Shown in pieces: positions 1 to 9,400 of a DNA stretch of 64,000 nucleotides. This stretch comes from Chitinophaga terrae (ex Kim and Jung 2007) (GTDB lineage: Bacteria; Bacteroidota; Bacteroidia; Chitinophagales; Chitinophagaceae): contig NZ_FNRL01000013.1 in assembly GCF_900107795.1 (NCBI RefSeq), positions 62,001 to 126,000 on the forward strand. The letters run 5' to 3'. How positions within the stretch are numbered: the first letter of the stretch is position 1; every line of letters starts with the position of its first letter. Both the position numbers and the translations under genes were made by a program. Under the pieces are notes generated by a model. It was not told where the DNA came from and ran no database searches. It saw only the letters and a program-made list of their open reading frames with translations.

Positions 1-2
1 GA

Positions 3-1805
3 TGGCAATGGATGCAGAAATCGTTGCGCGAAAACGTCGGCTACCTGGTATACGGCCGGATCTCCGTATTCAACGGCGTTACCCAGCTGGCGCACCCCGA
101 AATGGACCTGCTGACCGAAGAGATCGCAACAGGAAAACAGTTCCTGGAACCTGTTTACTATACTACTGAAAAATTAAAAGCCAGGGGACTAACGGCAAAG
201 GCTATAGGAAAACTGACCCGGAACCTGCTTGAGCAGATGTCGCCGCTGGAGATCAGGGAAAACATCCCGCCCGACATCCTGCAGCAATACCGGCTGATGC
301 CCAGGTCGATGGCCTATTTCAAGATACACCTTCCAACCGGCGAAGAAGATGCCCGGCAGGCCCAACGCAGGCTGAAATTCGAAGAGCTGTTTATTTCCCA
401 GATCCGCATTTGCCGGCTGAAAATGAAACGCCAGCAACATTCGCATGGTTATATTTTCAATGCAGTAGGAAAATCGTTCAACGAATTTTATAACCATCAC
501 CTGCCGTTCTCTTTAACCGGCGCACAGAAACGCGTATTGAAAGAGATCAGGAACGATACGTTGCATGGCCGGCAAATGAACCGCCTGGTACAGGGAGATG
601 TTGGAAGCGGGAAAACCATGGTCGCATTGCTATCTATGCTGCTGGCAAAAGATAACGGCTTCCAGGCCTGTTTAATGGCCCCTACCGAAATACTTTCCCA
701 GCAACACTATAAAAGCATTGCCGAGTTGATGGCGCCTATGGACGTTAACGTAGCATTGCTTACCGGCAGCATCAAGGGAAAGGCAAGGCGGCAGATACTG
801 GAAAACGTAGCCAACGGCACGGTAGATATCCTGGTAGGCACCCATGCCTTGCTGGAAAAGGAAGTGGTGTTCAAAAACCTTGGCCTGGCCATCGTTGACG
901 AACAACACCGTTTCGGCGTTGCCCAGCGGGCCCGCCTTTGGGAAAAGAACGATATCCCGCCTCATATCCTGGTTATGACGGCAACGCCTATCCCAAGAAC
1001 ACTGGCCATGACCATTTACGGCGACCTGGATGTTTCCGTGATCGATGAACTTCCGCCGGGCCGTAAACCTATCACCACTGTTCACCGTACCGAATGGCAG
1101 CGCCCACAGGTGATGAATTTCATTAAGGAGGAATTGAGCAAGGGCCGGCAGGCATATATCGTTTACCCGTTGATCGAGGATTCTGAAAAGCTGGATTATG
1201 AAAACCTTATGAAAGGTTATGAAGAAGTAAAAGCCTTCTTCCCTGAACCCAAATTCTATATCAGCATGGTGCATGGCCGCCAACCTGCCGAACAGCGGCA
1301 GGCAAACATGCAGCGGTTCGTGACCGGCGATACCCAGATCATGGTCGCTACCACTGTGATTGAAGTAGGAGTTAACGTTCCTAACGCCTCCGTGATGGTG
1401 ATAGAAAGCACCGAACGCTTCGGCCTGTCACAGCTTCACCAGCTTCGGGGCCGGGTAGGCCGGGGCGCCGAACAATCTTTCTGTATCCTCATGACAGGCA
1501 ATAAACTAAGCCAGGATTCAAAAGAACGTATAAACGTAATGGTGCAAACCAATGATGGGTTCATTATCTCCGAAAAAGATATGGAACTCCGCGGACCCGG
1601 CGATATTGAAGGAACCCGTCAAAGCGGCGTCCTGGATTTCAAACTGGCCGATATCGTTGCCGATAAACCGGTTTTAGACGCCGCCAGGGCCAGCGCCGAA
1701 AAGATCCTGGACAAAGACCCCGACCTGATTCTCCCTGAAAATCAAGGACTAAAAGATTTCCTGGCTTCCCAGAGAAGTAAATCTTTATGGAGTAAAATTT
1801 CCTGA
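3..1805 (+). CDS. recG: ATP-dependent DNA helicase RecG (5' end outside window)
   Basis: RecG unwinds and remodels branched DNA such as stalled forks and Holliday junctions. The reading frame is open to the left edge, so the start lies outside; about 600 residues are visible against roughly 700 in the family, so about 100 N-terminal residues are missing. The visible part starts inside the wedge (OB-fold) domain, recognisable by the Gly-rich strand and an AHPEMD motif. Helicase motifs follow: Walker A GDVGSGKT near residue 195 counted from the first ATG at 12, DEQH near 295, TATPIPRT, and the motif VI segment QLRGRVGRG. The DEQH box and wedge domain distinguish it from PriA or Mfd. It ends 137 bp before the next gene. 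Confidence 0.95.
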   Translation, partial: WQWMQKSLRENVGYLVYGRISVFNGVTQLAHPEMDLLTEEIATGKQFLEPVYYTTEKLKARGLTAKAIGKLTRNLLEQMSPLEIRENIPPDILQQYRLMPRSMAYFKIHLPTGEEDARQAQRRLKFEELFISQIRICRLKMKRQQHSHGYIFNAVGKSFNEFYNHHLPFSLTGAQKRVLKEIRNDTLHGRQMNRLVQGDVGSGKTMVALLSMLLAKDNGFQACLMAPTEILSQQHYKSIAELMAPMDVNVALLTGSIKGKARRQILENVANGTVDILVGTHALLEKEVVFKNLGLAIVDEQHRFGVAQRARLWEKNDIPPHILVMTATPIPRTLAMTIYGDLDVSVIDELPPGRKPITTVHRTEWQRPQVMNFIKEELSKGRQAYIVYPLIEDSEKLDYENLMKGYEEVKAFFPEPKFYISMVHGRQPAEQRQANMQRFVTGDTQIMVATTVIEVGVNVPNASVMVIESTERFGLSQLHQLRGRVGRGAEQSFCILMTGNKLSQDSKERINVMVQTNDGFIISEKDMELRGPGDIEGTRQSGVLDFKLADIVADKPVLDAARASAEKILDKDPDLILPENQGLKDFLASQRSKSLWSKIS

Positions 1806-1824
1806 TACTTTTTACGTTTATTAA

Positions 1825-1854
1825 TTGATGTGAGTCGAAACAGCTATATCTTTA
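1825..1854 (+). promoter_or_regulatory. Putative Bacteroidota-type promoter
   Basis: TTG at 1825-1827 is followed after 19 bp by TATCTTTA at 1847-1854. This is one mismatch from the Bacteroidota -33/-7 consensus TTG-N19-TAnnTTTG. It lies about 90 bp upstream of the T9SS cargo gene and would drive that gene together with the PorP/SprF gene behind it. Confidence 0.4.
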
Positions 1855-1942
1855 GCAGTTCTGACCAGCGGCTCCCCGCACAATGAGTTTGGCTTAATTG
1901 ACTTTGCAGGCGTAACAATTTATATGGTTGCTGCGTTTATAA

Positions 1943-4900
1943 GTGGTATATTGTTATTTAAGTTTAAAATTAAATTTGATCCCGTTGAAATTTACTCTCC
2001 CGACCGGCCTTATTGGAATGCTCATTTATCTTTTGTTGCCCTGTACACTCGTCCAGGCTCAAAATCAATACGTGAACTACACGCCATTGAATTTCGTTGA
2101 AAACAAAGGGCAATGGGATAAACCAGTATTGTATAAAGCTGAAATGGGAGCTGCGGAAGTATACTTGGAAAAAACCGCTTTTACTTTCCTGGTACTGAAC
2201 AAAGATGACCTGTATAACTTAAATGACCGGATCCACGGGCACTCACACCGCGGAGATACTATCTATATCCCACGCAACGGTTCAGCGCCGGGCTCCAAAC
2301 CAGCCGAACCCGTTTCCAAATCTTTCCCTGAAGTACGCGGACATGCCTACCGGGTAAATTTCCTCAATGCCAACCAGCAGGTAGCTATAACCACCGACAA
2401 GGAACAGGAAGGGATCAGCAACTACTTCATTGGAAACGACCGTTCTAAATGGGCCACCAATGTTAAATCCTATCAAAGCATCAACTACAATAACATTTAC
2501 AAAGGGATCGATGCACATGTATATTCTGAAGCGTCTCAACTGAAATATGACCTGATCATTCACCCGGGCGCTAATCCGGATGATATCCAGTTGCAGTACG
2601 ACGGAACAACAGGCATGGAAATAAAGAAAGGCCAGTTATATGTACACACGACCGTAGGCGATGTAATAGAACAACTGCCTTACGCCTACCAGTACATTAA
2701 TAATCAGCGTGTACCCGTAAAAGTGAGTTACAAGCTGAATGGAACCAGGTTGGGTTTCAAGGTATCGGGCGAGTATAACAGGGCTTATCCCCTGGTTATT
2801 GACCCCGTATATGTATTTTCTACCGTTTCGGGCTCCCGGTCCGATAACTGGGGATTTACCGCAACCTACGACGACGCAGGTAATTTCTACGGAGGAGGTA
2901 TTGTGTTTGGCGGTTCTTATCCTGTAACTACCGGCGCCGTACAAAGCGCTTTTGGCGGGGGAAAGTTCGATATTGCTATTTCCAAGTTCAATCCCAATGG
3001 TACCCGTCTTATATATGCCACTTTTATAGGCGGCAGCGGGTTAGAGCAACCACATAGTTTGTTTGTAGACCCGCAAGGTAACCTGGTGATCTCCGGTCGT
3101 ACCAACAGTGGCGATTACCCGGCCGATAATGTGGAAGGAACAAGAGGCGGATGGGATATTGCCGTTACCAAACTGAACGCCCTGGGAAGCGGCATCATAG
3201 GAAGCCTGATCATTGCAGGCAGCAATAATGATGGAGTGAATACCGACGAGAACAGGGAAAGAGGGACTTCTGGCCTGTTAAGAAATTATGGAGATGACGC
3301 CAGGAGCGAAGTAGTAATAGATAATGCCGGCTATATTTACGTGGCAAGTAGTACAAACTCTGACGACTTTCCCCGTACTGCCGGCCAGTTTCAGCCAAAG
3401 CTGGCAGGCGGACAGGATGGAGTGATCATGAAGATCAACCCGCTTTGCCGGGCATTGGTCTGGGCCAGTTACCTGGGAGGAAAAGCCAACGATGCCGCTT
3501 ACGTGATTGCACTGAATGGCCTTAACACCTTATACGTAGCTGGTGGAACAATGAGCGATGATTTCCCTATAAAAGGCAAGGTTATTTATCCTGATTACCG
3601 CGGAGGCGAATGTGATGGCTTCGTAGCGCATATTTCCAACGACGGAAAAACTATTTTGCAATCTACTTTCCTGGGGGCCGACAACAGGGCGGCCGACCAG
3701 GTCTACGGCGTGCAGCTGGATAAGAACGGGTTTGTATATGTAATGGGAACAACCAATGGTAACTGGCCTATAAAGCTGGTGAACCCCCGTTATTATAATG
3801 GAAACGGGTTGCAGTTTATCGCGAAACTGCAACCAGATCTTTCAGACTTCGTTTATTCAACCACTTTTGGAAGAAGTAAATCGGTAGTTTCCGCACCTAA
3901 TATTTCTCCCACCGCTTTCCTGGTCGACAGGTGCGAAAACGTGTATGTTTCCGGTTGGGGAGGCGGCATCAATACCCAGTTAAGATATGATAACTCCTCT
4001 ACCGCCGGCATGTTTGCATCGGATGATGCATTGCAAAAGAGCACTGATGGTAAAGACTTTTACTTCTTCGTGTTGCAGCGGGATGGTTCTGCACCGTTAT
4101 ATGGTTCTTATTTTGGAGGAAACGGGCTTTATGAGCACGTTGATGGAGGAACGAGCCGGTTCGACAGGAACGGTATTATTTACCAGGGTATTTGCGCCTG
4201 GTGTAATATAGACCCAAGCGGGTACAAACCCCGGTATCCCACTACTCCGGGCGCCTATTCCAGCACTCCCCCGATGTCGTGTAACTTCGGCGGGTTGAAA
4301 ATTGCTTTCAACCTGGATGGCGTAAAGGTTGGCGTTAAAACCCTCGACAGGAGAAAGAACTATTGCGTACCGGAAAATATCACTTTTGTAGATACTACCC
4401 GTTTGCCGGGAACAGCTCCGGGAACAGCTTATGAATGGCATTTTAACTACGGCACGCCGGATGTACAAGTAGTAAAAGGAGGGCCAGAATTAGATACCAT
4501 TACTCACCCCTTTACAAAAGTAGGGACATGGCGGGTGATGGTCGTAAAATTCGATCCCAGCAGTTGTAACGGTTCCGATACCGCATATATAGACGTGAAA
4601 CTTGGCACTAACCGGGCCGACCTGGTTTTTGACGCTAAACGTCAGGACCCTTGCGACAGTCTGAAATACATGTTCACCAATCTTTCTACACCAGCCGACC
4701 AGTTTAAGGACAGTTCGTTCATACTCGATTTTGGAGATGGTACGGCGCCGCTTTATACAGGTATCGACGCCTTCCCTATTTTCCATTATTATCAGAATGC
4801 AGGTACTTATACAACTACGCTCACACTGGTAGATACTAATTTCTGTAACGCTCCCCAGACTATTACCAGGCAGCTGAGAGTGGCCATTAACGTAGAAGCA

Positions 4901-5644
4901 AGGTTTAACCTGCCTGATACATTATGTAGAGGTACTGAAATACAGATGGAAAATACCTCGCTGGGTGGTGAAACATTTGAATGGACATTCAGTGATAACG
5001 GCCAGAAATCCAATGATCCTTACCCGATACATAAGTTCGATGATTCGGGCAACCACACAGTTACGTTAGTAGTACTGGATCCTAACACCTGCAACAAGGA
5101 AGATACAATTGTGAAGCACGTAGTGGTAATGGATCCTCCAATCGTGGATTTTGAATATTCGCCGCTTAAGCCTGTCGAGAATACGCCGGTGCAGTTCGTG
5201 AATACGTCAATCGGTGCAACGAAGTACCTGTGGGATTTCGGAGATGGAGATACTTCCAGCCAGGTAGATCCTTCTCACCAATACCTGAGAACAGGTACTT
5301 ACCATGTGTGCCTGACGGGAGTGAATGAAGCGGGTTGCAGTGAAACAACCTGTAAGGAAGTAAGTGCAATAGTAGTACCATTGTATGATGTACCTAATGC
5401 ATTTGCGCCTACGGGTAAAAACAATATATTCTACGTTAAAGCTTTTGGCGCCACCAAATTCAATCTGAAAATTTTTAATCGCTGGGGACAAATGGTTTTT
5501 GAAAGTTCTGATCCACGAATCGGATGGGATGGAACATATAAAGGGAATCTGCAGCCGATGGATGCATATGCTTATGTTGTAAATCTTGAATTTACGGATG
5601 GTACCAAAGCCAGCAAAACCGGAAGTGTAACCTTGTTAAGATGA
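1943..5644 (+). CDS. T9SS type B cargo: SBBP/PKD surface protein with gliding-motility C-terminal domain
   Basis: Large secreted surface protein, probably an adhesin or cell-surface filament component. A signal peptide ends in LVQAQ. The N-terminal domain opens with the typical NFVENKGQWD segment (DUF7948-like). The middle third has SBBP-type beta-propeller repeats (YLGG, FGG, and DSxGNxYV-like motifs). PKD-like domains follow (DFGDGTAP, DFGDGDTS). The last 85 or so residues are the gliding motility-associated sorting domain (NAFAPTGKNN, IFNRWGQ, GWDG, ending GSVTLLR), which directs export through the type IX system. The GTG at 1943 gives an awkwardly long leader; a TTG at 1985 would give a cleaner signal peptide, so the start is uncertain. 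The next gene, 7 bp downstream, encodes PorP/SprF, the usual partner of type B cargo. Confidence 0.9.
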   Translation: MVYCYLSLKLNLIPLKFTLPTGLIGMLIYLLLPCTLVQAQNQYVNYTPLNFVENKGQWDKPVLYKAEMGAAEVYLEKTAFTFLVLNKDDLYNLNDRIHGHSHRGDTIYIPRNGSAPGSKPAEPVSKSFPEVRGHAYRVNFLNANQQVAITTDKEQEGISNYFIGNDRSKWATNVKSYQSINYNNIYKGIDAHVYSEASQLKYDLIIHPGANPDDIQLQYDGTTGMEIKKGQLYVHTTVGDVIEQLPYAYQYINNQRVPVKVSYKLNGTRLGFKVSGEYNRAYPLVIDPVYVFSTVSGSRSDNWGFTATYDDAGNFYGGGIVFGGSYPVTTGAVQSAFGGGKFDIAISKFNPNGTRLIYATFIGGSGLEQPHSLFVDPQGNLVISGRTNSGDYPADNVEGTRGGWDIAVTKLNALGSGIIGSLIIAGSNNDGVNTDENRERGTSGLLRNYGDDARSEVVIDNAGYIYVASSTNSDDFPRTAGQFQPKLAGGQDGVIMKINPLCRALVWASYLGGKANDAAYVIALNGLNTLYVAGGTMSDDFPIKGKVIYPDYRGGECDGFVAHISNDGKTILQSTFLGADNRAADQVYGVQLDKNGFVYVMGTTNGNWPIKLVNPRYYNGNGLQFIAKLQPDLSDFVYSTTFGRSKSVVSAPNISPTAFLVDRCENVYVSGWGGGINTQLRYDNSSTAGMFASDDALQKSTDGKDFYFFVLQRDGSAPLYGSYFGGNGLYEHVDGGTSRFDRNGIIYQGICAWCNIDPSGYKPRYPTTPGAYSSTPPMSCNFGGLKIAFNLDGVKVGVKTLDRRKNYCVPENITFVDTTRLPGTAPGTAYEWHFNYGTPDVQVVKGGPELDTITHPFTKVGTWRVMVVKFDPSSCNGSDTAYIDVKLGTNRADLVFDAKRQDPCDSLKYMFTNLSTPADQFKDSSFILDFGDGTAPLYTGIDAFPIFHYYQNAGTYTTTLTLVDTNFCNAPQTITRQLRVAINVEARFNLPDTLCRGTEIQMENTSLGGETFEWTFSDNGQKSNDPYPIHKFDDSGNHTVTLVVLDPNTCNKEDTIVKHVVVMDPPIVDFEYSPLKPVENTPVQFVNTSIGATKYLWDFGDGDTSSQVDPSHQYLRTGTYHVCLTGVNEAGCSETTCKEVSAIVVPLYDVPNAFAPTGKNNIFYVKAFGATKFNLKIFNRWGQMVFESSDPRIGWDGTYKGNLQPMDAYAYVVNLEFTDGTKASKTGSVTLLR

Positions 5645-5650
5645 TGAGCC

Positions 5651-6673
5651 ATGAATCAGATTGCTAAATTATTCACTTGTCTGGCAATTTTGTGTGTTGT
5701 TGCGATGGAAAGTTCAGGACAGGACCTCCATTTCTCACAGTTTTTTAATTCGCCATTGACAACTAACCCCGCTAATACCGGTTTTATCCCGGATGGCAAC
5801 TACCGGATTGGTATCAATTACCGTGACCAGTGGTCTTCAATTCCCGTTCCTTACAGAACCATGTCGGCATTCGGCGATTTCCAGTTATTCAGGGACCGCC
5901 TGGAATATGGATGGGTAGGGATTGGAGGTATGATCCTGAGAGATGTGGCGGGTGCAGGCAACCTGACTTCTACGAAGGCTTATGGTTCTATCGCCTATCA
6001 CCAGCTGTTAGGTTTCAGCAGTTTGTTATCACTCGGGTTCAACGCCGGATCGGCAGGCAAAAGAGTTGATATGTCCAAACTCCTGTTTGCGGACCAGTGG
6101 AACGGCAAGTTCTTCGATTCACAGATCCCTACAGGAGAACTGATCACGCAAAGCAGTGTGAATTATTTCGATCTGCAGGCCGGTATGAACTATGCGTATT
6201 TCCCTAACGACAATATTTATGTGAATGTAGGCTTCTCTGTGCAACACATTAATACTCCCAGGGAAACCTTCTTTGAAGGCAACAACGTTGTCCCCCGCCG
6301 TTATATTGGCTTCCTGAATGCAAGCATTAAAATGAGCGATAAGGTTATTCTGAATCCAGGCGGCTATTATGCGAGGCAGGCAGGGGCGAAGGAGTTGATG
6401 TTGGGAGCTAACGCTGCTTACAATTTATCCGGCGATGGGGTGCAACAGTTATTCGGCGGACTTTATTACAGGGCCAATGACGCAGCTATATTCCTTGTGG
6501 GGTACCAGCTGCAACAGTTCAAGCTGATGTTTAACTACGATATCACTACTTCCAACCTGGCGGCTGCAAACAACCGCAGGGGGGCATACGAGCTGGGTTT
6601 GGTTTACACAGGCCTGTACCAGAACTTAACTTTTTCCCATGCGAGAAGGTCTACCATCTGTCCTTCTTTCTAA
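5651..6673 (+). CDS. PorP/SprF family type IX secretion membrane protein
   Basis: Outer membrane beta-barrel of the PorP/SprF family, known from gliding bacteria to be needed for export or anchoring of particular type B T9SS substrates such as SprB. The protein has a signal peptide, then the hallmark segment DLHFSQFFNSPLTTNPANTG, and a barrel-like pattern of short amphipathic strands to the end. Its length of 340 residues is typical. It starts 7 bp after the adhesin gene and is surely co-transcribed with it, which suggests a dedicated cargo-partner pair. A paralogue lies at 20206-21234 in the same relation to other PKD proteins. Confidence 0.93.
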   Translation: MNQIAKLFTCLAILCVVAMESSGQDLHFSQFFNSPLTTNPANTGFIPDGNYRIGINYRDQWSSIPVPYRTMSAFGDFQLFRDRLEYGWVGIGGMILRDVAGAGNLTSTKAYGSIAYHQLLGFSSLLSLGFNAGSAGKRVDMSKLLFADQWNGKFFDSQIPTGELITQSSVNYFDLQAGMNYAYFPNDNIYVNVGFSVQHINTPRETFFEGNNVVPRRYIGFLNASIKMSDKVILNPGGYYARQAGAKELMLGANAAYNLSGDGVQQLFGGLYYRANDAAIFLVGYQLQQFKLMFNYDITTSNLAAANNRRGAYELGLVYTGLYQNLTFSHARRSTICPSF

Positions 6674-6674
6674 C

Positions 6675-6707
6675 CCGGGATTGTTGACTAAACAACGTCG
6701 TTCCCGG
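6675..6707 (+). terminator. Hairpin after porP/sprF, possible terminator
   Basis: CCGGGA at 6675-6680 pairs with TCCCGG at 6702-6707, and TTGTT/AACAA pair inside. It begins 2 bp after the PorP/SprF stop codon. There is no good T-tract, so termination strength is doubtful. Confidence 0.35.
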
Positions 6708-6826
6708 AAATTATCAATAGAATTTTTAATCATATTTTTAACATAAATAAACAGATATTTGAACCCGGAAGCAACGTAAAACAGATAGTTGCCTGGTCAG
6801 TATAACTAGAAATATTTATAGCTAAT

Positions 6827-7414
6827 ATGAAACGTATATTCCTCAGCCTTTTGTTTATCCTCGCTGTTCACCTGGCAAATGCACAATACTATAAAAGCGC
6901 TGATACGCTTAGAAGGGGAGGATTTGATAAGAGCCGCCTGATCATCGGAGGGTCTTTAGGCGCCGTATTCGGAGACTATACCAATCTTGATATCTCACCC
7001 ATTGTTGGTTATCGCTTTAACGACTATATAGCCGCAGGTATCAACATTAATGGTCAATACGGTAGCTACAGGCTCAGAGATATTAACGATAATACCATTC
7101 AGCGGGATAAATACACCATCTTTGGCGCCGGCGTGTGGGGCCGGGTATACCCGATACCGGTTTTATTCGTACACATTCAACCCGAAAATAACTTCATCAA
7201 TCAATCCAGTACCTATTACAATGGCGCCGGCCAGAAAACCACTTATAAGACCAATTACAGCGTACCAAGTTTATTGGTTGGCGCTGGTTATACCCAGGGC
7301 ATCGGTGGCCGGGTGGGTATAGGAATTTCAATTTTGTACGATGTTATCCAGGATGCGAGGTCGCCTTACCGCAACAACGTGGTATATAGGGTAGGCGCGG
7401 GCCTGGGTTTTTAG
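6827..7414 (+). CDS. Small outer membrane beta-barrel-like protein, function unknown
   Basis: A 195-residue protein with a clear signal peptide (LLFILAVHLANAQ). The rest alternates Gly-rich turns and aromatic-ended strands (LIIGGSLGAVFGDYTN, FGAGVWGRVYP) and ends in a terminal aromatic residue (VGAGLGF), as in small eight-stranded outer membrane barrels. No catalytic motif is visible. It stands alone behind the T9SS pair with a 153-bp gap and is followed by a long non-coding stretch. Similar proteins in Bacteroidota are annotated as outer membrane beta-barrel or hypothetical proteins. The function cannot be read from the sequence. Confidence 0.75.
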   Translation: MKRIFLSLLFILAVHLANAQYYKSADTLRRGGFDKSRLIIGGSLGAVFGDYTNLDISPIVGYRFNDYIAAGININGQYGSYRLRDINDNTIQRDKYTIFGAGVWGRVYPIPVLFVHIQPENNFINQSSTYYNGAGQKTTYKTNYSVPSLLVGAGYTQGIGGRVGIGISILYDVIQDARSPYRNNVVYRVGAGLGF

Positions 7415-7842
7415 CATGCAACGGGCAACCAGGTATGCTCACCCCAGGAGAGCCTGACGATAGTAAACGGGTCGCGAGGCGCCGGGATAACCCTTCTTTT
7501 GCCTGACGAGGGAGATAACGGGAACGTATACAAGATAAATTAGGTTATTGAAAGAATTATATATAAATTAATATTCAATAGCGACCAAAACGATAGTATC
7601 AGGCTTTCTAAAGATATTACCAGCGTATTATTTATTGGTCATTGCCAACATTAGCAACGTTTTCTGCAGCGATGCTTTATCAGCGACGCTGCACGTTCAT
7701 AACGTGTTAAATGGAAAGCGGGTTCCTTTATAGTTACCTGCTTTTTTTGTTTATTGCATCCCACTGTTAGCCAATTATTTTAACTTACAGCTTATTGCAC
7801 CGTATATTATTCAGGTGTGGAGATAAACAAAAAAGTATTCGC
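7415..7842. other. 428-bp intergenic region with hairpins
   Basis: No convincing gene. The first 100 bp are GC-richer with two GCCTGACGA direct repeats; the middle is AT-rich. At 7666-7692 GCAGCG pairs with CGCTGC, at 7692-7706 CACGTT pairs with AACGTG, and a terminator-like hairpin follows at 7715-7748. The three hairpins in a row could be the 3' part of an untranslated transcript or small RNA. Confidence 0.4.
7715..7748 (+). terminator. Rho-independent terminator-like hairpin
   Basis: AAAGCGGG at 7715-7722 pairs (one G-T wobble) with CCTGCTTT, leaving a 14-base loop, and is followed by a run of seven T ending at 7748. It is over 300 bp downstream of the nearest stop codon, so it ends either a long 3' UTR or an unannotated RNA. 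Confidence 0.55.
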
Positions 7843-8541
7843 ATGAACAGCAGTATTAAAAATTTAAAGGAAAGGGACTGGACAGAGACGCGCGCGCACA
7901 GTAGTTGGCAGATCTTTAAGATAATGGCGGAGTTCGTTGATGGATTTGAAAAATTAGCTAAAATAGGCCCTTGTATCTCTATATTCGGTTCTGCACGTAC
8001 GAAACCAGGCAGCAGGTATTACAACCTGGCCCAGGAAATAGCCACTAAACTGGCAGAAGAGGGATTCGGGATCATCACCGGCGGAGGACCCGGTATCATG
8101 GAAGCCTCCAACAAAGGCGCACAGAGCGCACACGGCAAATCAGTAGGCGCCAACATTACCCTGCCGCATGAGCAGCGGCCCAACGATTACATCGATCCGG
8201 AAAACAATCTCAATTTCGACTACTTTTTTGTTCGTAAAGTAATGTTCACCAAATACTCACAGGGATTTGTGATGATGCCGGGGGGATTTGGAACGATGGA
8301 CGAATTTTTTGAAGTAGCTACCCTTATCCAGACCCGTAAAATGGAGGAAACGCCGCTTGTATTGGTAGGCAGGGAATACTGGTCAGGATTGCTGGAATGG
8401 ATCCGTAATGTAATGATGGAGAAAGAAAGTAATATTAACCCGGAAGACCTGGGATTATTGCAGCTGTTTGATACTGCCGACGAAGTAGTGGAGTATTTCA
8501 GGGTATTCTACACCACCAATAAGCTCAGACCAAATTTCTGA
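7843..8541 (+). CDS. LOG family protein (TIGR00730-type Rossmann fold)
   Basis: Member of the LOG/lysine-decarboxylase-like family. Characterised members are nucleoside 5'-monophosphate phosphoribohydrolases that release free base, including cytokinins, from the ribotide. Visible motifs are ISIFGSART near residue 40, ITGGGPGIMEA near 80 and the family signature PGGFGTMDE near 147. The length of 232 residues fits. I chose the ATG at 7843, because translation from the TTG at 7795 would add 16 residues that do not look like the family. It is a single gene with its own upstream region. The real substrate in bacteria outside plant associations is usually unknown. Confidence 0.9.
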   Translation: MNSSIKNLKERDWTETRAHSSWQIFKIMAEFVDGFEKLAKIGPCISIFGSARTKPGSRYYNLAQEIATKLAEEGFGIITGGGPGIMEASNKGAQSAHGKSVGANITLPHEQRPNDYIDPENNLNFDYFFVRKVMFTKYSQGFVMMPGGFGTMDEFFEVATLIQTRKMEETPLVLVGREYWSGLLEWIRNVMMEKESNINPEDLGLLQLFDTADEVVEYFRVFYTTNKLRPNF

Positions 8542-8709
8542 TAACTGGTAATCTTTTTCAGGAAGCTATCCCGGAACTTACAGTATATCAACGTTTCAGG
8601 CCAAACGAAAGAATAAAATCCATGCCTGTAACGTTTATAGATATATTATTCCCGGCGATAGCTTTCTTATTTTAATAACCGTAAGCTTTATGCTTTCCCG
8701 CTTTATCCC

Positions 8710-8717
8710 TAGCTTTG
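8710..8717 (+). promoter_or_regulatory. Promoter -7 element, TAGCTTTG
   Basis: A perfect TAnnTTTG lies 18 bp upstream of the methyltransferase ATG, implying a leader of about a dozen bases. No clear TTG is present at the -33 distance. Confidence 0.5.
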
Positions 8718-8734
8718 CATAAATTTTATAATGT

Positions 8735-9376
8735 ATGGAGCTTGTACCAGCAGCTGTTGAGGCATTTTCGGAAAAGTATACCAGCCCTGAAAGCCAGTTA
8801 CTTTACCAACTGAACAGGGAAACACACCTAAAGGTAGAACAGCCGCACATGTTGAGCGGCCACGTTCAGGGCCGCCTGTTGAGTATGATCAGCCATATGG
8901 TCAGGCCTCAACGAATACTGGAGCTGGGCACTTACACAGGCTATTCGGCCATCTGCCTGGCTGAAGGACTGGCCCCCGGTGGGATCCTGCATACAGTAGA
9001 TATTGATGAAGAGCTGGAAACCATGTGCCGCAGATATTTTGAGGCTACGGGGAACAAAGACCGAATTAAAATGCATATCGGGAAAGCAGCCGATGTTATC
9101 AGTTCTTTAGATGAAACTTTCGACCTGGTGTTTATCGACGCCGATAAAGCAGGTTACGAACAATATTATGATATGGTATGGGAAAAACTCCGGCCGGGAG
9201 CCATTATCCTGGCAGATAATGTACTATACCATGGTCAGGTACTTGACCCGGAAGAACAACAGGGGCGGCAGGCTAAAGCAATGGTGAAGTTCTGTGAGAA
9301 AGTATTGGCAGATGACCGTGCAGAACAGGTATTGCTGACCATCAGGGATGGATTGCTGGTAATCCGGAAAAAATAA
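8735..9376 (+). CDS. O-methyltransferase (class I SAM-dependent, COMT/TrmR-like)
   Basis: SAM-dependent methyltransferase of the caffeoyl-CoA/catechol O-methyltransferase family. Bacterial members methylate small catechol-like compounds or the 5-hydroxyuridine of tRNA anticodons (TrmR). SAM motif I is ILELGTYTGYSA near residue 61, the acidic motif HTVDIDEEL follows, and the metal-binding segment FIDADKAGY lies near 131 with DNVLYHGQV after it. SGHVQGRLL before motif I is typical of the family. The length of 213 residues is normal. It starts 18 bp after a good -7 element and is followed after 24 bp by the glucosaminidase gene, so the two probably share a transcript. The tRNA substrate is plausible but unproven. 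Confidence 0.9.
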   Translation: MELVPAAVEAFSEKYTSPESQLLYQLNRETHLKVEQPHMLSGHVQGRLLSMISHMVRPQRILELGTYTGYSAICLAEGLAPGGILHTVDIDEELETMCRRYFEATGNKDRIKMHIGKAADVISSLDETFDLVFIDADKAGYEQYYDMVWEKLRPGAIILADNVLYHGQVLDPEEQQGRQAKAMVKFCEKVLADDRAEQVLLTIRDGLLVIRKK

Positions 9377-9400
9377 TACGCCCATTAAATCCATACATAC

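Noticed and set aside
672-1283. 203-aa reverse-strand frame inside recG
   Set aside because: Lies fully antisense to a clear RecG coding region and has no family features.
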